A stretch of DNA of 64,000 bases. Origin: Zygnema cylindricum (lineage: Eukaryota; Streptophyta; Zygnematophyceae; Zygnematales; Zygnemataceae). Location of the stretch: contig JBBHKE010002679.1 in NCBI GenBank assembly GCA_037447655.1, forward strand, positions 1 to 64,000, read 5' to 3'. Positions within the stretch are counted from its first letter, which is position 1. Every line of letters starts with the position of its first letter. Made by a program: the position numbers and the translations under genes. The notes beneath the pieces were generated by a model that saw only the letters and a program-made list of their open reading frames with translations, did no database searches and was not told the DNA's origin. Below are positions 46,607 to 57,839 of this stretch, in pieces.

Positions 46607-46759
46607 CTGTGAACACAAAACACAGCATCCCCAAAATGCCAACAGATTGACACGTGACAGGTCCCCAGTGGATCCCAAGGAAGAAAGGGACAAAGCCATG
46701 GCGTCGGATGTGAAAGGTACATCGTTCTTACTGGATCCGTAACAAAACCGTACAGATAT
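46607..46759 (-). CDS. CCS: Candidate CCS-B first exon with plastid-type leader
   Basis: Minus-strand ATG at 46757-46759 opens a frame containing MALSLSSLGSTGDLSRVNLL (second Met near 46697), Ser/Leu-rich without acidic clusters at its start, as in plastid transit peptides; plant CCS has such a leader. The donor and join to 46579-46606 are not clear. Copy A lacks this sequence. Confidence 0.35.
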
Positions 46760-46864
46760 CATGGCGGCTACTGTACTTTCTGTGTACTTTCTGTGCGATC
46801 TGATTGGTAGGCACCTCAGTAGATAAGGGTTGTTAGAAGGGCGCGTCGGGGGAATGACACGTAC

Positions 46865-47085
46865 AGTTGAGTGTACTAGCCGTACATTTATCTGTACGGT
46901 CCGTACAGATATCGCCGATAGTTATCGATATCGGTGTTATCGCCGATAAAACCGATAAATATCGGGTTTTTATCGGCGATAACACCGATAGCGATATATC
47001 GTACCAATATATCGATTATCGGGTACCCGAAAAAGGGTCCATATCGGTTATCGGCAAATCCTTACCGATACACAACACTACAAAT
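46865..47085. repeat. CGATA-rich dispersed repeat (copy 1)
   Basis: Iterated self-complementary words (ATCGGTGTTATCGCCGATAA, TATCGGCGATAACACCGATA) ending CCGATACACAACACT. The second copy at 49449-49868 has the same end. Confidence 0.7.
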
Positions 47086-47089
47086 TACC

Positions 47090-47209
47090 ATAACCAAACA
47101 ATTAGAATGTATGATTTTTTCCAAAATTTTCAAATTCTTAAATAGCGTACACCACGGTAATTATTTTTATACGCTAAAAAAACTTACACGCTAATAACGA
47201 TTGGCGGTG
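47090..47209. mobile_element. Stowaway-like MITE fragment
   Basis: Right end CGCTAATAACGATTGGCGGTG and about 100 bp of interior, inverted relative to 32961-33500; the left half is missing next to the CGATA repeat. Confidence 0.65.
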
Positions 47210-47345
47210 TAGTTTTGTGCCAAGTTTTGTGCGCCGACCACAGGCCTACCAAAAAAACGCCTAGTTTTGAACTATGGAATACCACCCTTATTGTTATTAA
47301 CACAATGTGCAATTCACTGCTCTGTTTTCTGTACTGTCCATGTTA
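47210..47345. mobile_element. Fold-back element remnant plus promoter edge
   Basis: TTTTGTGCCAAGTTTTGTGC to CGCCTAGTTTTGAACTATGG matches the right end of the fold-back element upstream of gene 2 (32827-32889); everything else of that element is absent here. Confidence 0.6.
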
Positions 47346-47808
47346 TAGTGTACACGTCAGAATACGGAATACCTTCCAGATGCTGCTAGGAATGATTCCC
47401 TAATGCGAACCGTACCGTACTTTAACAAATCAGCCAATCACGCTAATTAAACCGTACTGATGACGCCATGTCTGCTAAGTCCGAATCTTTGACATCATGT
47501 ATAAACAAGAAAGAGACAAAGGAAAGTACACCATCGCATCACCGTCCACATGCGCCGTCCTTCGAAACAAATTAGACGTACGTAAAAGTACAAACGATGA
47601 GTACACGCGTTGACCTGAATTATGTTGACTGTACGGAAAGCAGTTAATAAGATCCCTCGATCGATTCCTTCCTTTTGCGACGCTTCCATCTGAAGACTGT
47701 GCCATTGTTAAAGTCGAAACCCTAATCGATCTACTGCAGCCGCTACTTGAGAAAGAAACTGCCACGTGTCGTCCTTAAAAAACCTCGTGACGTGGCAAGT
47801 AAGCAGCC
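47345..47808 (+). promoter_or_regulatory. Promoter region of LRR gene 3
   Basis: Almost identical to the gene 2 flank, including the CCAAT box, G-box (47763) and TGACGTGG; no MITE insert, so it shows the ancestral arrangement. Lies between the 5' end of CCS-B (minus) and gene 3 (plus). Confidence 0.5.
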
Positions 47809-47899
47809 ATGGCGGCTATCAGGATCCTGATGACTACGACACTGCTTTTTATTTTCCACGTGGCACCCTCGTACGGAGTAACCATGGCAGCACGTGACA
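47809..47899 (+). pseudogene. LRR gene 3 exon 1: signal peptide, intact
   Basis: ATG, 30 codons plus one base, donor GTAAGT; MAAIRILMTTTLLFIFHVAP, two or three changes from gene 2. Confidence 0.8.
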
Positions 47900-48025
47900 G
47901 TAAGTTCCACAGCTCTCTGCTCAACCTTTCCCCGCCACTTCGAACTTTGTGCCTAGCTTCGCACGTGTAAAAGATCGTTCTCATTGGCTCCGTGCGGCTT
48001 CTGACGTCATTCATTGCTGCTGCAG

Positions 48026-48035
48026 AGAGGGCGCT
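48026..48035 (+). pseudogene. LRR gene 3 exon 2 remnant
   Basis: Acceptor GCTGCTGCAG and the first 10 exon bases are kept; at 48036 similarity to genes 1 and 2 ends abruptly. Confidence 0.75.
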
Positions 48036-48168
48036 TCACACTTTTATTTCTATGTTCCACTTAAAGTCTATTCATTAGGCAACCAGCTCTTGTGCGGATT
48101 TTTTCTATGTTGCAGTTACAATGGTTTGCTGATTGAGTAATTTCACCATAATTGAGTTGGGTTCATAG

Positions 48169-48400
48169 ATCGCAAGTCTTCCTCATGGTGCGATTCCTCC
48201 TCTTCGTGCACGTCCTCCTCTTGCTGTGAGTCCTTCTCCTAGTACAAGTCATCTTCCTGGTGTGAGTCCTCCTCTTGGTGTGAGTACTTCTCTTAGTATG
48301 TGTCCTCCTCGTGATGTGTGTTACCTTCCCAGTGCAAGTCCTACTTTTGGCGCGAGTCCTCTAGTGCGAGTAAAATTTGAGGGTCAAACTTTTGTCGCGG
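48169..48400 (+). other. Stray Pro/Ser-rich exon-like segment
   Basis: After an acceptor-like TTCATAG, an open frame reads LPHGAIPPLRARPPLAVSPS and then 9-residue-type repeats (LPGVSPPLGVSTS). It resembles the Pro-rich last exons of these genes in style, not in sequence. Lies in the insertion that destroyed the gene 3 cap exon. 48036-48168 has nothing recognised. Confidence 0.4.
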
Positions 48401-48650
48401 GGTTTGTCCCCACATGCCAAAGTAATCTTTTTTTCTTTCGCTTTCCTCAAAAACTTGGCGCACTAACAATAAAATTACAACCATACGAAGAAAGTGGGAA
48501 AATCAAAACAATAAATTGCGTCAGCTCAAACTTAGAATGTACTGCATGTTGTCATATTGTCTTTTTCGAGCCATAGCCACGTCATACCATGTCACTTTCA
48601 AAATTTGCCTTAAAACATATCATTGATGTGTTTTAAATTTGAATATCCCC
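48400..48650. mobile_element. Tourist-like element remnant
   Basis: GGGTTTGTCCCCACATGCC resembles the end at 6188, and the interior (CATATTGTCTTTTTCGAGCC ... GATGTGTTTTAA) matches 6340-6420. The other end is not found. 48651-49300 is AT-rich with nothing recognised. Confidence 0.5.
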
Positions 48651-49310
48651 GCTCCAAAAATAGGAAATAACAACTTCGCACGTTTCATACGATTTCATAT
48701 GTTTACGAGGAATTGTCATACCACTAATTGTTTTTAGTATAAAAAGACAATGACATATTTTTTTGTTTTGTTTTTCTTAAAGGAAATTGTGTATGTACAC
48801 GTATGCTTCGTTACATACTATAAAGTTTGTTTTGTTTATTTGTTTTGGTATATATCGATGAAAGTTTGTTTGTCAACGTATAATTCAAAGGCTAAGAAAC
48901 AAATCTAGTGGGTAATTTGTTTGTTAAAATAGAATATATAGTTTTTCATGTTTGTCAAAAGTACTGTTTATTTAAATTTTCTTTACAAAATATTTATTCT
49001 AATTATCATTCAATATTCTTTGTTGTTTAATGTTTTCTTATGGTTAACTTCAATTTTGTATAAACGTACTAAATGCAAATGTAAAATGCTTGCGTTTCTT
49101 TTTCAATAATGGCATTTCGTCTTTTTTGAAATGAAAAATAACAAATTTATCATGTTTACACAACAATTTAAAATTACTAGAGTGTTTTTGTGAAATACAT
49201 TTTATACGATGTAAAATAAAAAAAAGAGGAAAAAGCGATAAATGTCTATTACTTGGAGTTAAATTTTCAGTCGTTCATTTTGACGTATGTTAAAAGAGAA
49301 CAAAAACACA

Positions 49311-49440
49311 CACATATACATATACATATACATATATATATATATATATACATATATATATACATATGTAAATATATATATATTTATATATAAATATAAA
49401 TAAAAATATAAATATATATACATATATATATACATGTACA
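49311..49440. repeat. TA/CATA microsatellite
   Basis: Alternating TATACATA runs directly left of the CGATA-rich repeat. Confidence 0.9.
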
Positions 49441-49448
49441 TATTATTG

Positions 49449-49868
49449 TTGTGTATCAGCAAGGTTTTGCCGATAATCGATGTATTGGCACGATAATCGA
49501 AACTGGGGTCACCGCCGATAAAAATAAGATAATATCGGTTTTCTATCGTGATAAGACCACTACCGATAACCATCGGCGATAATTGTGCTGTTTACACCAT
49601 ATAGTTGTACGGTTTATCCCGTCGTACGGAACCGTCGATGTTCCGTTACACAGCGTACGTAACATATTGTTAGACGTGGCATGCCACGCTATGCAGTGAA
49701 ATATAATATAATAAGTACTATTATATAGCGTTCTATATTTTTTCACTTATCGCCGATAAGGAATTTGTTGGTCTCGAAGCGATATATCGGGAATCCTGAC
49801 CGTTCGATAACCGATAAATATCGGTATCGGTGTTATCGCGATATATTTCTTGCCGATACACAACACTA
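49449..49868. repeat. CGATA-rich dispersed repeat (copy 2), inverted ends
   Basis: Left TGTTGTGTATCAGCAAGG and right CTTGCCGATACACAACA are imperfect inverted ends around CGATAA/TTATCG-rich DNA, about 420 bp, and the repeat sits between two TA microsatellites. Confidence 0.65.
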
Positions 49869-49870
49869 AT

Positions 49871-49886
49871 ACACATATATATATAA

Positions 49887-49919
<33 letters not shown>

Positions 49920-50160
49920 CATACATATATATATATATATATATGTATATGCATATATATATATATTCAAATATATATACATGTATATTTGTATATTTAA
50001 ACACATATATATGTATATATATGTGTGTGTATATATATATGGCGCATAGTGTATACTATATGTTTTGTATACATTATATTTCAATATAATATATTTCAGT
50101 ATATCATATTATATCATTTACATTATATATTATTATATGTTATTATATTATACTGTATTG
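49871..50160. repeat. TA-rich microsatellite and AT-rich tail
   Basis: TATATA/CATATA runs to about 50040, then TATTATATT-type sequence. The frames over it are Ile/Tyr repeats, not genes. 50161-50435 holds nothing recognised. Confidence 0.85.
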
Positions 50161-50435
50161 TAATGTACATGAAATGTTGCATAAATGTAACGAGAGATCG
50201 TTGTATTCAAGTAGACTGATTAAAGTGATAGAAGCGGTAATCAGGATTAGACGACCAACGAACTGAGCGGTAAACTGTAATAAAACTAAAATCGTATCGG
50301 CGATTGTGTCGAAGAAATAGCGTAACAGCAACGTTTTGTCTTTTTATTGTTTTTATTTGATTCCTTTTTAAAGGGTGAAATAATTGGTTGTTTTTTCATA
50401 AAATTGAAGCACTTTTTGAAAATTTAAGCACTTAG

Positions 50436-50630
50436 ACATTGGCCGTCGCTGAATGGCCTATTTACCCGGTTGCCTCCTCCCGCGAGACGTTGTACACCGC
50501 CGTACAGCTAAGACAGGGATACCTGGCCGGATGGCATCTTAGCGGGCCAATAGGAATTGTGCCGAGCCTGCCTCCGCGGCAGTCTCCGCGGGGTTATCCT
50601 GCGGCCGGCTTTACTCTCCTTGAGCCTCCG
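50436..50630. other. GC-rich island at the left edge of the gap
   Basis: About 190 bp, roughly 60% G+C by eye, against strongly AT-rich surroundings. A plus frame is open from 50439 into the gap (VAEWPIYPVASSRETLYTAV...). Could be part of another gene, a high-GC transposon or an assembly join. Confidence 0.45.
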
Positions 50631-51334
50631 NNNNNNNNNNNNNNNNNNNNNNNNNNNNNNNNNNNNNNNNNNNNNNNNNNNNNNNNNNNNNNNNNNNNNN
50701 NNNNNNNNNNNNNNNNNNNNNNNNNNNNNNNNNNNNNNNNNNNNNNNNNNNNNNNNNNNNNNNNNNNNNNNNNNNNNNNNNNNNNNNNNNNNNNNNNNNN
50801 NNNNNNNNNNNNNNNNNNNNNNNNNNNNNNNNNNNNNNNNNNNNNNNNNNNNNNNNNNNNNNNNNNNNNNNNNNNNNNNNNNNNNNNNNNNNNNNNNNNN
50901 NNNNNNNNNNNNNNNNNNNNNNNNNNNNNNNNNNNNNNNNNNNNNNNNNNNNNNNNNNNNNNNNNNNNNNNNNNNNNNNNNNNNNNNNNNNNNNNNNNNN
51001 NNNNNNNNNNNNNNNNNNNNNNNNNNNNNNNNNNNNNNNNNNNNNNNNNNNNNNNNNNNNNNNNNNNNNNNNNNNNNNNNNNNNNNNNNNNNNNNNNNNN
51101 NNNNNNNNNNNNNNNNNNNNNNNNNNNNNNNNNNNNNNNNNNNNNNNNNNNNNNNNNNNNNNNNNNNNNNNNNNNNNNNNNNNNNNNNNNNNNNNNNNNN
51201 NNNNNNNNNNNNNNNNNNNNNNNNNNNNNNNNNNNNNNNNNNNNNNNNNNNNNNNNNNNNNNNNNNNNNNNNNNNNNNNNNNNNNNNNNNNNNNNNNNNN
51301 NNNNNNNNNNNNNNNNNNNNNNNNNNNNNNNNNN
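50631..51334. other. Assembly gap (704 N)
   Basis: Unknown sequence; its true length may differ. Frames drawn across it are meaningless. Confidence 1.
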
Positions 51335-51404
51335 TTACAAGGGGGAGAGGCGGGGGAAGGAAGTAAAACTTTTGTTTTTGCTTTCGACCTTTTATTTAGA
51401 CATT

Positions 51405-51438
51405 GGGGGGGAGGGGGGAGGGGGGGGGGGGGGGGCGG
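51405..51438 (+). repeat. G-run tract in intron 2 (gene 3)
   Basis: Includes an unbroken run of more than 15 G, ending about 44 nt before the LRR1 acceptor, as in genes 1 and 2. Confidence 0.85.
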
Positions 51439-51482
51439 AGAATGAAGGAACTCATTCATCGTTTGGTGGGAAGGGGGTGCAG

Positions 51483-51554
51483 GGATATAGGGGACTTGAA
51501 ACTGACGGGAAAAATTGCGCCGGAGATTGGCAATCTCACACGATTGACTTATTT
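51483..51554 (+). pseudogene. LRR gene 3, LRR exon 1 (72 nt)
   Basis: Acceptor GTGCAG, donor GTGAGT; DIGDLKLTGKIAPEIGNL followed by TRLTYL. Confidence 0.85.
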
Positions 51555-52930
51555 GTGAGTGAATCCTGGGAGGGGTGAGGCATCTCAAACTGCAATAAGA
51601 AAAGAAAAGGCAAAATAAATAAACAAAACTTTTTATATAATAACACACGGTGTAAATCACATGTTACAGATTTATTTTCCAGCTTTCGTTTTTGTTTTCA
51701 AAATGAAGGAAGGGGGCGGAGAGGGGGAATACTGTTGTGAGTAAATGCTAGGTTGGTGGATGTATTTAATAGGGAAAAGGAAAATGAGCTAAATCATAAT
51801 TGCAAAAAAAAAAAAAAATTCCACAACGTAAATCACATTTTGCATTTTTTTCGAAATCTTCTGTTATGGTCGTTACTGAGGAAATGGTGGGCGAGGGCTA
51901 GGGTATTTTTTTATTAGCTTTTGTGTTCTCATTTTTCTTTTCGGGGAAAGAAAAAATCTTATATGAGCTTTCGCTACTTTAAAGAACCACCTTAAACTGT
52001 CCCTTTGATTTCAACAAACTATGAAAATACACAAAAATATCAAAATCATTTATGCCCTTTGCCTCCACACAATCATTGGACAAAAGATAAGAGAAAAAAT
52101 TCTTGTGAAAGGGATTGGTGGGTTGTAAGAGGGAGTTGTCTGAGAGAGACACCCTAACCAATGACAGATCACCCAATCAAAATAATTTTCATTTTTTATT
52201 TTTACATCTTGAGTTTGTAAAGAGGTAACACATCATGTAACCTTGTTTTAGGCCATTAGCACTTTTATTATTCCATTAAAATTCACGCACTAAAGCTGCG
52301 TGTAAGCGTGAATGCATCTCAATTGTATAGTTGTTTTCACGGTGAACATCTGTTGTTTTACTTTTGGCATTTTCAATTAACAACTACCCTAGCCTGATAG
52401 CCCTTTATCGTGTTAAATTTTCCATTGCATTTTGCGGTCCAACAAAATCACAGATTTCTTAGCTCGTCGTTAAGCATGAAAGTTGGGGACGGATCTCACC
52501 TTTTTGAAATTTCCATTCGCATTGAACATGTACTTGAACCTATGACAGTCCAATTATAGGTGTCAAAAGTCGTTTGCCAAACCTTAATGGAAAAATACAT
52601 GTGCAGTTGCGGACCATCAATTCACCTCTTTCTTATGTGTACAACTCAAATAATGCTAATGGAAAAGCGCGATAGGCTTCATTAACTTCAATTTGTAAAA
52701 GGAGAGGCAGAGGGCAGGAGTTCGGTGGCAAAATTATTAAGTGCAATTGCAAGACCAATTGTAATATGTACATCACCTATTCAAATTGCGTTGTCGGATG
52801 AAAACCTTCCGTTGTATTTACAATTATTTCATAATCAAATTACTTTTGGTGTATTATTATCAAACCCATACTAATACCACGGCATTTTGGATGGGGGTGG
52901 TTGGTGGGGTGCATACGGCCAATGTCCCAG

Positions 52931-53002
52931 GCGTCTGTCTAACAACCAGTTCAGTGGAAGCATTCCTTCATCAATAGGTCGACTGAAAAATGTCACAAAT
53001 TT
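52931..53002 (+). pseudogene. LRR gene 3, LRR exon 2 (72 nt)
   Basis: Acceptor GTCCCAG, donor GTAAGA; RLSNNQFSGSIPSSIGRL. Confidence 0.85.
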
Positions 53003-53479
53003 GTAAGAATGGATTTTGACCTTGTACTTGAATACCAAACTCTGAAGAAATCTACATGCTTCCAAGATATGGTCTCGGAACTGAGCTAATGACACATGGG
53101 GGTGACTTTAACATTGTGTACGTGCTAGTGTATTTCTTTCTCGGTGTAAGCTATTACGATTTGTTTCATTTAGTTGTAATCATCAAAGGATGTTGTACTT
53201 AAGTTGTCGAACATATAATGTGTAAAATGGATACTACGCATTGTCACTTTAATTTGGAAGTATGTGGAGAATGTAAAACTCTTTCTTAACAATTTAAAAA
53301 TGTTTCTAACACATTTTTTGTTTCAAATCAAAGATCGGATATAAATTAGGGAAAGAAAGCAAAATAGAACGAGTACAAAAGGTCGTTTTCTCTCCACGCC
53401 TCTAGCTTCTCGCCTCCCATCCTTTTTCTTTTGGCACATTCCCACTTTTATTTCTTGTGCTCAAATTTTATTCCATACC

Positions 53480-53835
53480 CTCCCTTAATCTCCCCTCCTC
53501 TCCCCTCTTTTTTCCTCCCCTCACCTCCTCTCCCTTCCTCTCCCCTCCTTTCTCCACCCCTCCCCTCCCCTCCCTTCCCCTATCCTCCTCCCCCTACACT
53601 CTTTCCCATGCACTCCTCTCCCCTCCCTTCCCTCCCCTCCCTTCGCTCCCCTCTCCTCCACTCCACTTCCCCCTTTCCTCCCCTCCCCTTCCGTATCTAC
53701 CCCTCCTCTCCCTTGTCCTGCCCTCCCCTCCCCTCCCCTCCCCTCCCCCCATCTCTCCCTCGCCCCTCTTCCTTCCCCTCTCCATCCCCATGCTATCCTA
53801 CCCTCTCTCCCCTCCTATTCTCTTCTCCTGGTTGT
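53480..53835 (+). repeat. Polypyrimidine tract in LRR gene 3 intron
   Basis: CCCTCCCCTCTCC-type sequence on the sense strand, counterpart of 36600-36815 in gene 2. Confidence 0.85.
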
Positions 53836-54559
53836 AGCTTCACCACTCTCCTCCCTCTATCGAGCCAAGCGATTAGAGACGAAGGTGAAATGAGAATAGA
53901 ATTCCCAAAGTTATTATTGACATAGGCACCACATTTTTTGCAAATTTGATTACTATTTCAAACATTTGAATTTCTTGGATGAAATTTGAATTTGATTAGT
54001 AATTCAAATGGAAAAAAATGCAAGGATAACTGTTGTTCCTAATATCAAAGTTTTCACGACAAATTTCATGGGCAAGAAAATTTAAATGTTCAAGTTGGCA
54101 AAATTTGACGTCCTCGGTTTTACAACTGCATGTTTGGCCCTACAGATATCTAGTGTGAAAGGTTTCTCGGTTTTTGCGAAATGGGAAATTAGGCGCCCGC
54201 AAACTCTACGTATAATTTAGAGATTTTATTGACATTTTACGGATAAAAAGTTTTCATATTGCCAATTCTAAATGCCGATTCTTGAATTTAAGAATATTCC
54301 TGTACAAATGTGATGACTTTGGCTCAACTTTTGTGCGGGACACTTGTGTATTGGAGCGCTAGAGATATTATCCAAATGATTAAATTTCAGCTTATATTTC
54401 AACCTAGAGTAATAATTCTCCAATATCCATAATTGCAAGACTAGTCGGAATTGACAAATGTATTTTACTTCAAGTAAAAGTTCACCAGCTGAAAAGGTAC
54501 ATAGTCCATACTAACATAAAGCATTTCTTTGCTGGTGGTAAGGATGTTGGTTGTAATAG

Positions 54560-54631
54560 ATATTTGCGTGACAACAATTTGACTGGGAGCATTCCACTGT
54601 CCATGGGTCAAATGACATCCCTCCAAACCTT
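54560..54631 (+). pseudogene. LRR gene 3, LRR exon 3 (72 nt)
   Basis: Acceptor TAATAG, donor GTAAGA; YLRDNNLTGSIPLSMGQM. Counterpart of gene 1 exon 12875-12946; gene 2 lacks it. Confidence 0.85.
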
Positions 54632-55289
54632 GTAAGATCGAATGATGAACAAAGCCAATCGTTACTTGCTAAATGATCTAAAACTAGGTTTGAAAACGGG
54701 TTTAAGGCATAAAAGGAATTTTTAGCAATCCATGTATGTTGACGCAAGTTTTTATATTGCACAGTAGTGTATTTTTCATCATTAAATTCCTTTGACTAAC
54801 ATAATGCACATCCCTTTGGAAAGATTTATGGTATAAGATTGACAGTGTAAATAGTCAATTTCATTATAAAGCAAAATAAACCTTTTAAATAGCTTCTTAT
54901 TATGATATAGAGCTCACAATGCTTCCAAACAAATGTAGGTAAAACAAAAAGGAACAAAGCAGCGTAGAGTGTGTACAAAATCCCCTCCTTGTCTTCTTGT
55001 CCGCCCCCCCGCAATCCCTCTTTGAGGACTCTCACCTCTCTTTCATTCTTGTTTTCTTATTCTTCCAATTTCGTGCACAATTCTAGCTTAGCCTACCCTC
55101 CCCCCTCTTACTCTTTTCTCCCCTCACCACTTGCTTCTCATCCACTCGTAGCCTCTTTGCTCCCTTTGTTTTTTGTCGATGTCGAATTGCTAGTGCTTCC
55201 AGTGTCCCCCCTTCACCTTGAACTATCTATCTTATTGCTTTTGCCGCTAAAGAAATCCTAATAGAGAGAGCGGTGCTTAGACGGGGAGA

Positions 55290-57480
55290 GAGAGAGGATG
55301 GCGGTAGGAGGGAAGTGAGTTTTCCAAAAGAATGAGGAAAGGGAGATTTGATAAGATCAACATAACATCAAACTGAGTAACAAACTTGCACACTAACTTG
55401 TAGGAGCAAATAGAATTCACATAGGTAAAACACTCATACAGTGAAAGAATCACCGCAAATGTTCTCGATGAAATACGCATATAAACTTCTAAACTTACAT
55501 GTCCTTCAAGGTTGCTCCACATTGAAAGTTTCCTTAAATATTCAAATTTTGGACAAGCACCACTACTCAAACTCCTTAGGTGCCCTATCCCCAATGATGG
55601 ATGTCAATCTTTGGTTGCAAAGATAGTTGGCATTTTAAATTGCATTGCCCGATAGATACAAAGCATGTTTAAAACTATGGATGATGGCCCCAACCATTTT
55701 TATTCATGATCTTGTTCATCCTCTCTCTAATTCTGTTAGAATCGTGTGAATTCACGAATCAAACTTGTGCCTTGTCACCCAATCTTCTATCAAAAGGCTT
55801 TATAGGCACGAATTCTCCTCCATTATTTAGCCAGACTGATATCAACTTACGTTCAAAGTATCACTTCGCCAAAAATGGCCAATCCTTTGAACTTGTCCGA
55901 ATTTCTAGCTCTCATTTTCAACAGGTGCACCAAGGATTTTCTTGAGTAATTTTCCACATTTACAATGATGTACTGGCTATCGCAACACCTTTAGGCTTCA
56001 CAATTCTACAAATATCCACAAGATTAAACTTTAAGGGTCTTAAGCTCTCTGTAGATGAGATTTTTTATTGTCTTCTTTTAGTGTAGCCATTACATCCCTT
56101 CCATTACTTACCACCTTCGGGTTCCATCCCATGTACATAAGTGTTCTGATCACTCACTTTGAATTTTCCTTAGAGGTATGACACAACTGGTGATGCCATT
56201 AGTACAACCATCACATCCACCTTCAGTTTTCATCCCACAGACATACTTGTTCTTCGTATCTCGCCTCTTTTCCTAAAAGGTGTGAAATAACAGCTGAAGC
56301 CATATGCGCAAGTCACCCTCTTATAGTGTCATTTGGTGCAAGAACTGGGCATTGCCTTTAGGCCTCCTATATATAATCTCACTTTGCATACTATCACTAA
56401 AAAACCCTTGAAACGAATGTCTCGACAAAATTATGGACCACTATGCTTAGGTCTTGGCAGCAGCGACCCTGCCTCTTACTTTTTGCATCGGAGGTTCATT
56501 GATATGGTTTACGACACCATAAGGAATGTATAAGGTGTCATGGAACACGACCTTAGTAATACTCTTTTCACAAAAGTCATCCCAATCTTGTAGATCTTAC
56601 TTGACCGTTCCGACAATGGGCATAACATTGATCCTCTTAAGACTGTCAATTTTGTGATGCCCTTTTGTGATGTCCATGAATAAACTCTCATCAGTTCAAG
56701 CATGGTATCTATCTTTAACTTTGATCGCATCTCTCACTGCTTTTATACTTCCCATGGACGTGAGCTCAAATTCATAGACATATCTAAAGAAATTGCGAAA
56801 TTGGGGAACTGGTCACCAAAGTCATCTCAAGCTCAATTAAATTAACGCGTCCACACCTAAGAAGTGTCCACGTCCTTCTCTTTTTCGTTTGCGACCTTGG
56901 TCACCTCGGTTTTGGCCTCTACGAGTGTAGTATCTGCAACCACCGTCAAATCGATCACAATACTAAGTGCTAATACTTCTCAAGCGGGGGCAAATATGGC
57001 ACGGCTTGTCCTTCTGTATAGCTAGATTAAAAGTGTCCAACCTCTTGGCACTTGTGGCATGTCCCAGTCTAAGGATCAAAGTTCGACTTGAATTCTTGAC
57101 GTAATAGCTTGCCCATTACCTCTCCCACCTCTACCTCTAAGATTTCCTTTAACACCCTCTCTCCTTTTAAGTGCATTTAGCTCCGAGGTTGGTGTGGCTA
57201 CATCAATTGATTATTTTCTTGAACCTTTACTTGTAACTTCCTTTGACTTTTCTATCGTATTCAAATGGTGAAGTTCGTACCTAAATTTAGCATTTTTCTT
57301 CGATTTTAAAATCACTAAAAGTATCCAACCTCGGTGGTCGCTTTGGAACACTTGCAATATCTCATTCTTTTGCAAAATTTTGTCGAGTCTAGCTAGATGC
57401 TCAACCAAAATATGGAACCTTTTACTCCATCATCTATATCCATATTGCTTTTAACTTTCAACTAAACAAATTCCTTAATT
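55290..57480 (-). mobile_element. Decayed Ty1/copia-like retroelement fragment
   Basis: Inserted in the gene 3 intron relative to gene 1. On the minus strand near 56960-57080 a frame reads LRLGHATSAKRLDTF and, 10 residues on, CHICP, which fits the pre-integrase zinc motif (LGH...C-x-x-C) of copia polyproteins. A 66-codon frame lies upstream (57211-57408) and short integrase-like runs (FRNFFRYVYEFE near 56770-56800) downstream. Many stops and shifts; no LTRs found by eye. Confidence 0.45.
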
Positions 57481-57839
57481 ACATAGTTAACCATGTTTTT
57501 AGCTTTCTCAACTTGGTTATCCAATACATTTTAGCACTCATGAGTGTCGTGGGTCAAAAAATGATCATAAACCGAACATTTACACCCACGTCAGCCGATT
57601 CATTTTAACGGCTCCAACTGAATGTGAGGACTATACGGGCAAAAGATAGAATATGAATGCACGAATATACATTAGTGAAGGGCTAGTGCGCATCTAAATG
57701 TTATTTTTTTACCTCTACTTCGTTAGAAAGTGTAAGAGAGCCAAATATAGAAGGGGGTCTTTTCCCGATGCAAATGTGAACATGTTTTTTCTTTTTCTAC
57801 AATCTTTTGGTTTCTGGTTTCTTTTGTTTTCTTTATCAC

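Noticed and set aside
49850-50089. Ile/Tyr-rich frames
   Set aside because: TA microsatellite, not coding.
50439-51660. Frames of 269-379 codons
   Set aside because: They cross the 704-base N gap, so their length is artificial.
57060-57110. CCHC zinc knuckle of a gag protein
   Set aside because: One frame gives C-x-x-C-x4-H but hits a stop before the last Cys; a neighbouring frame fits a copia pre-integrase motif better.
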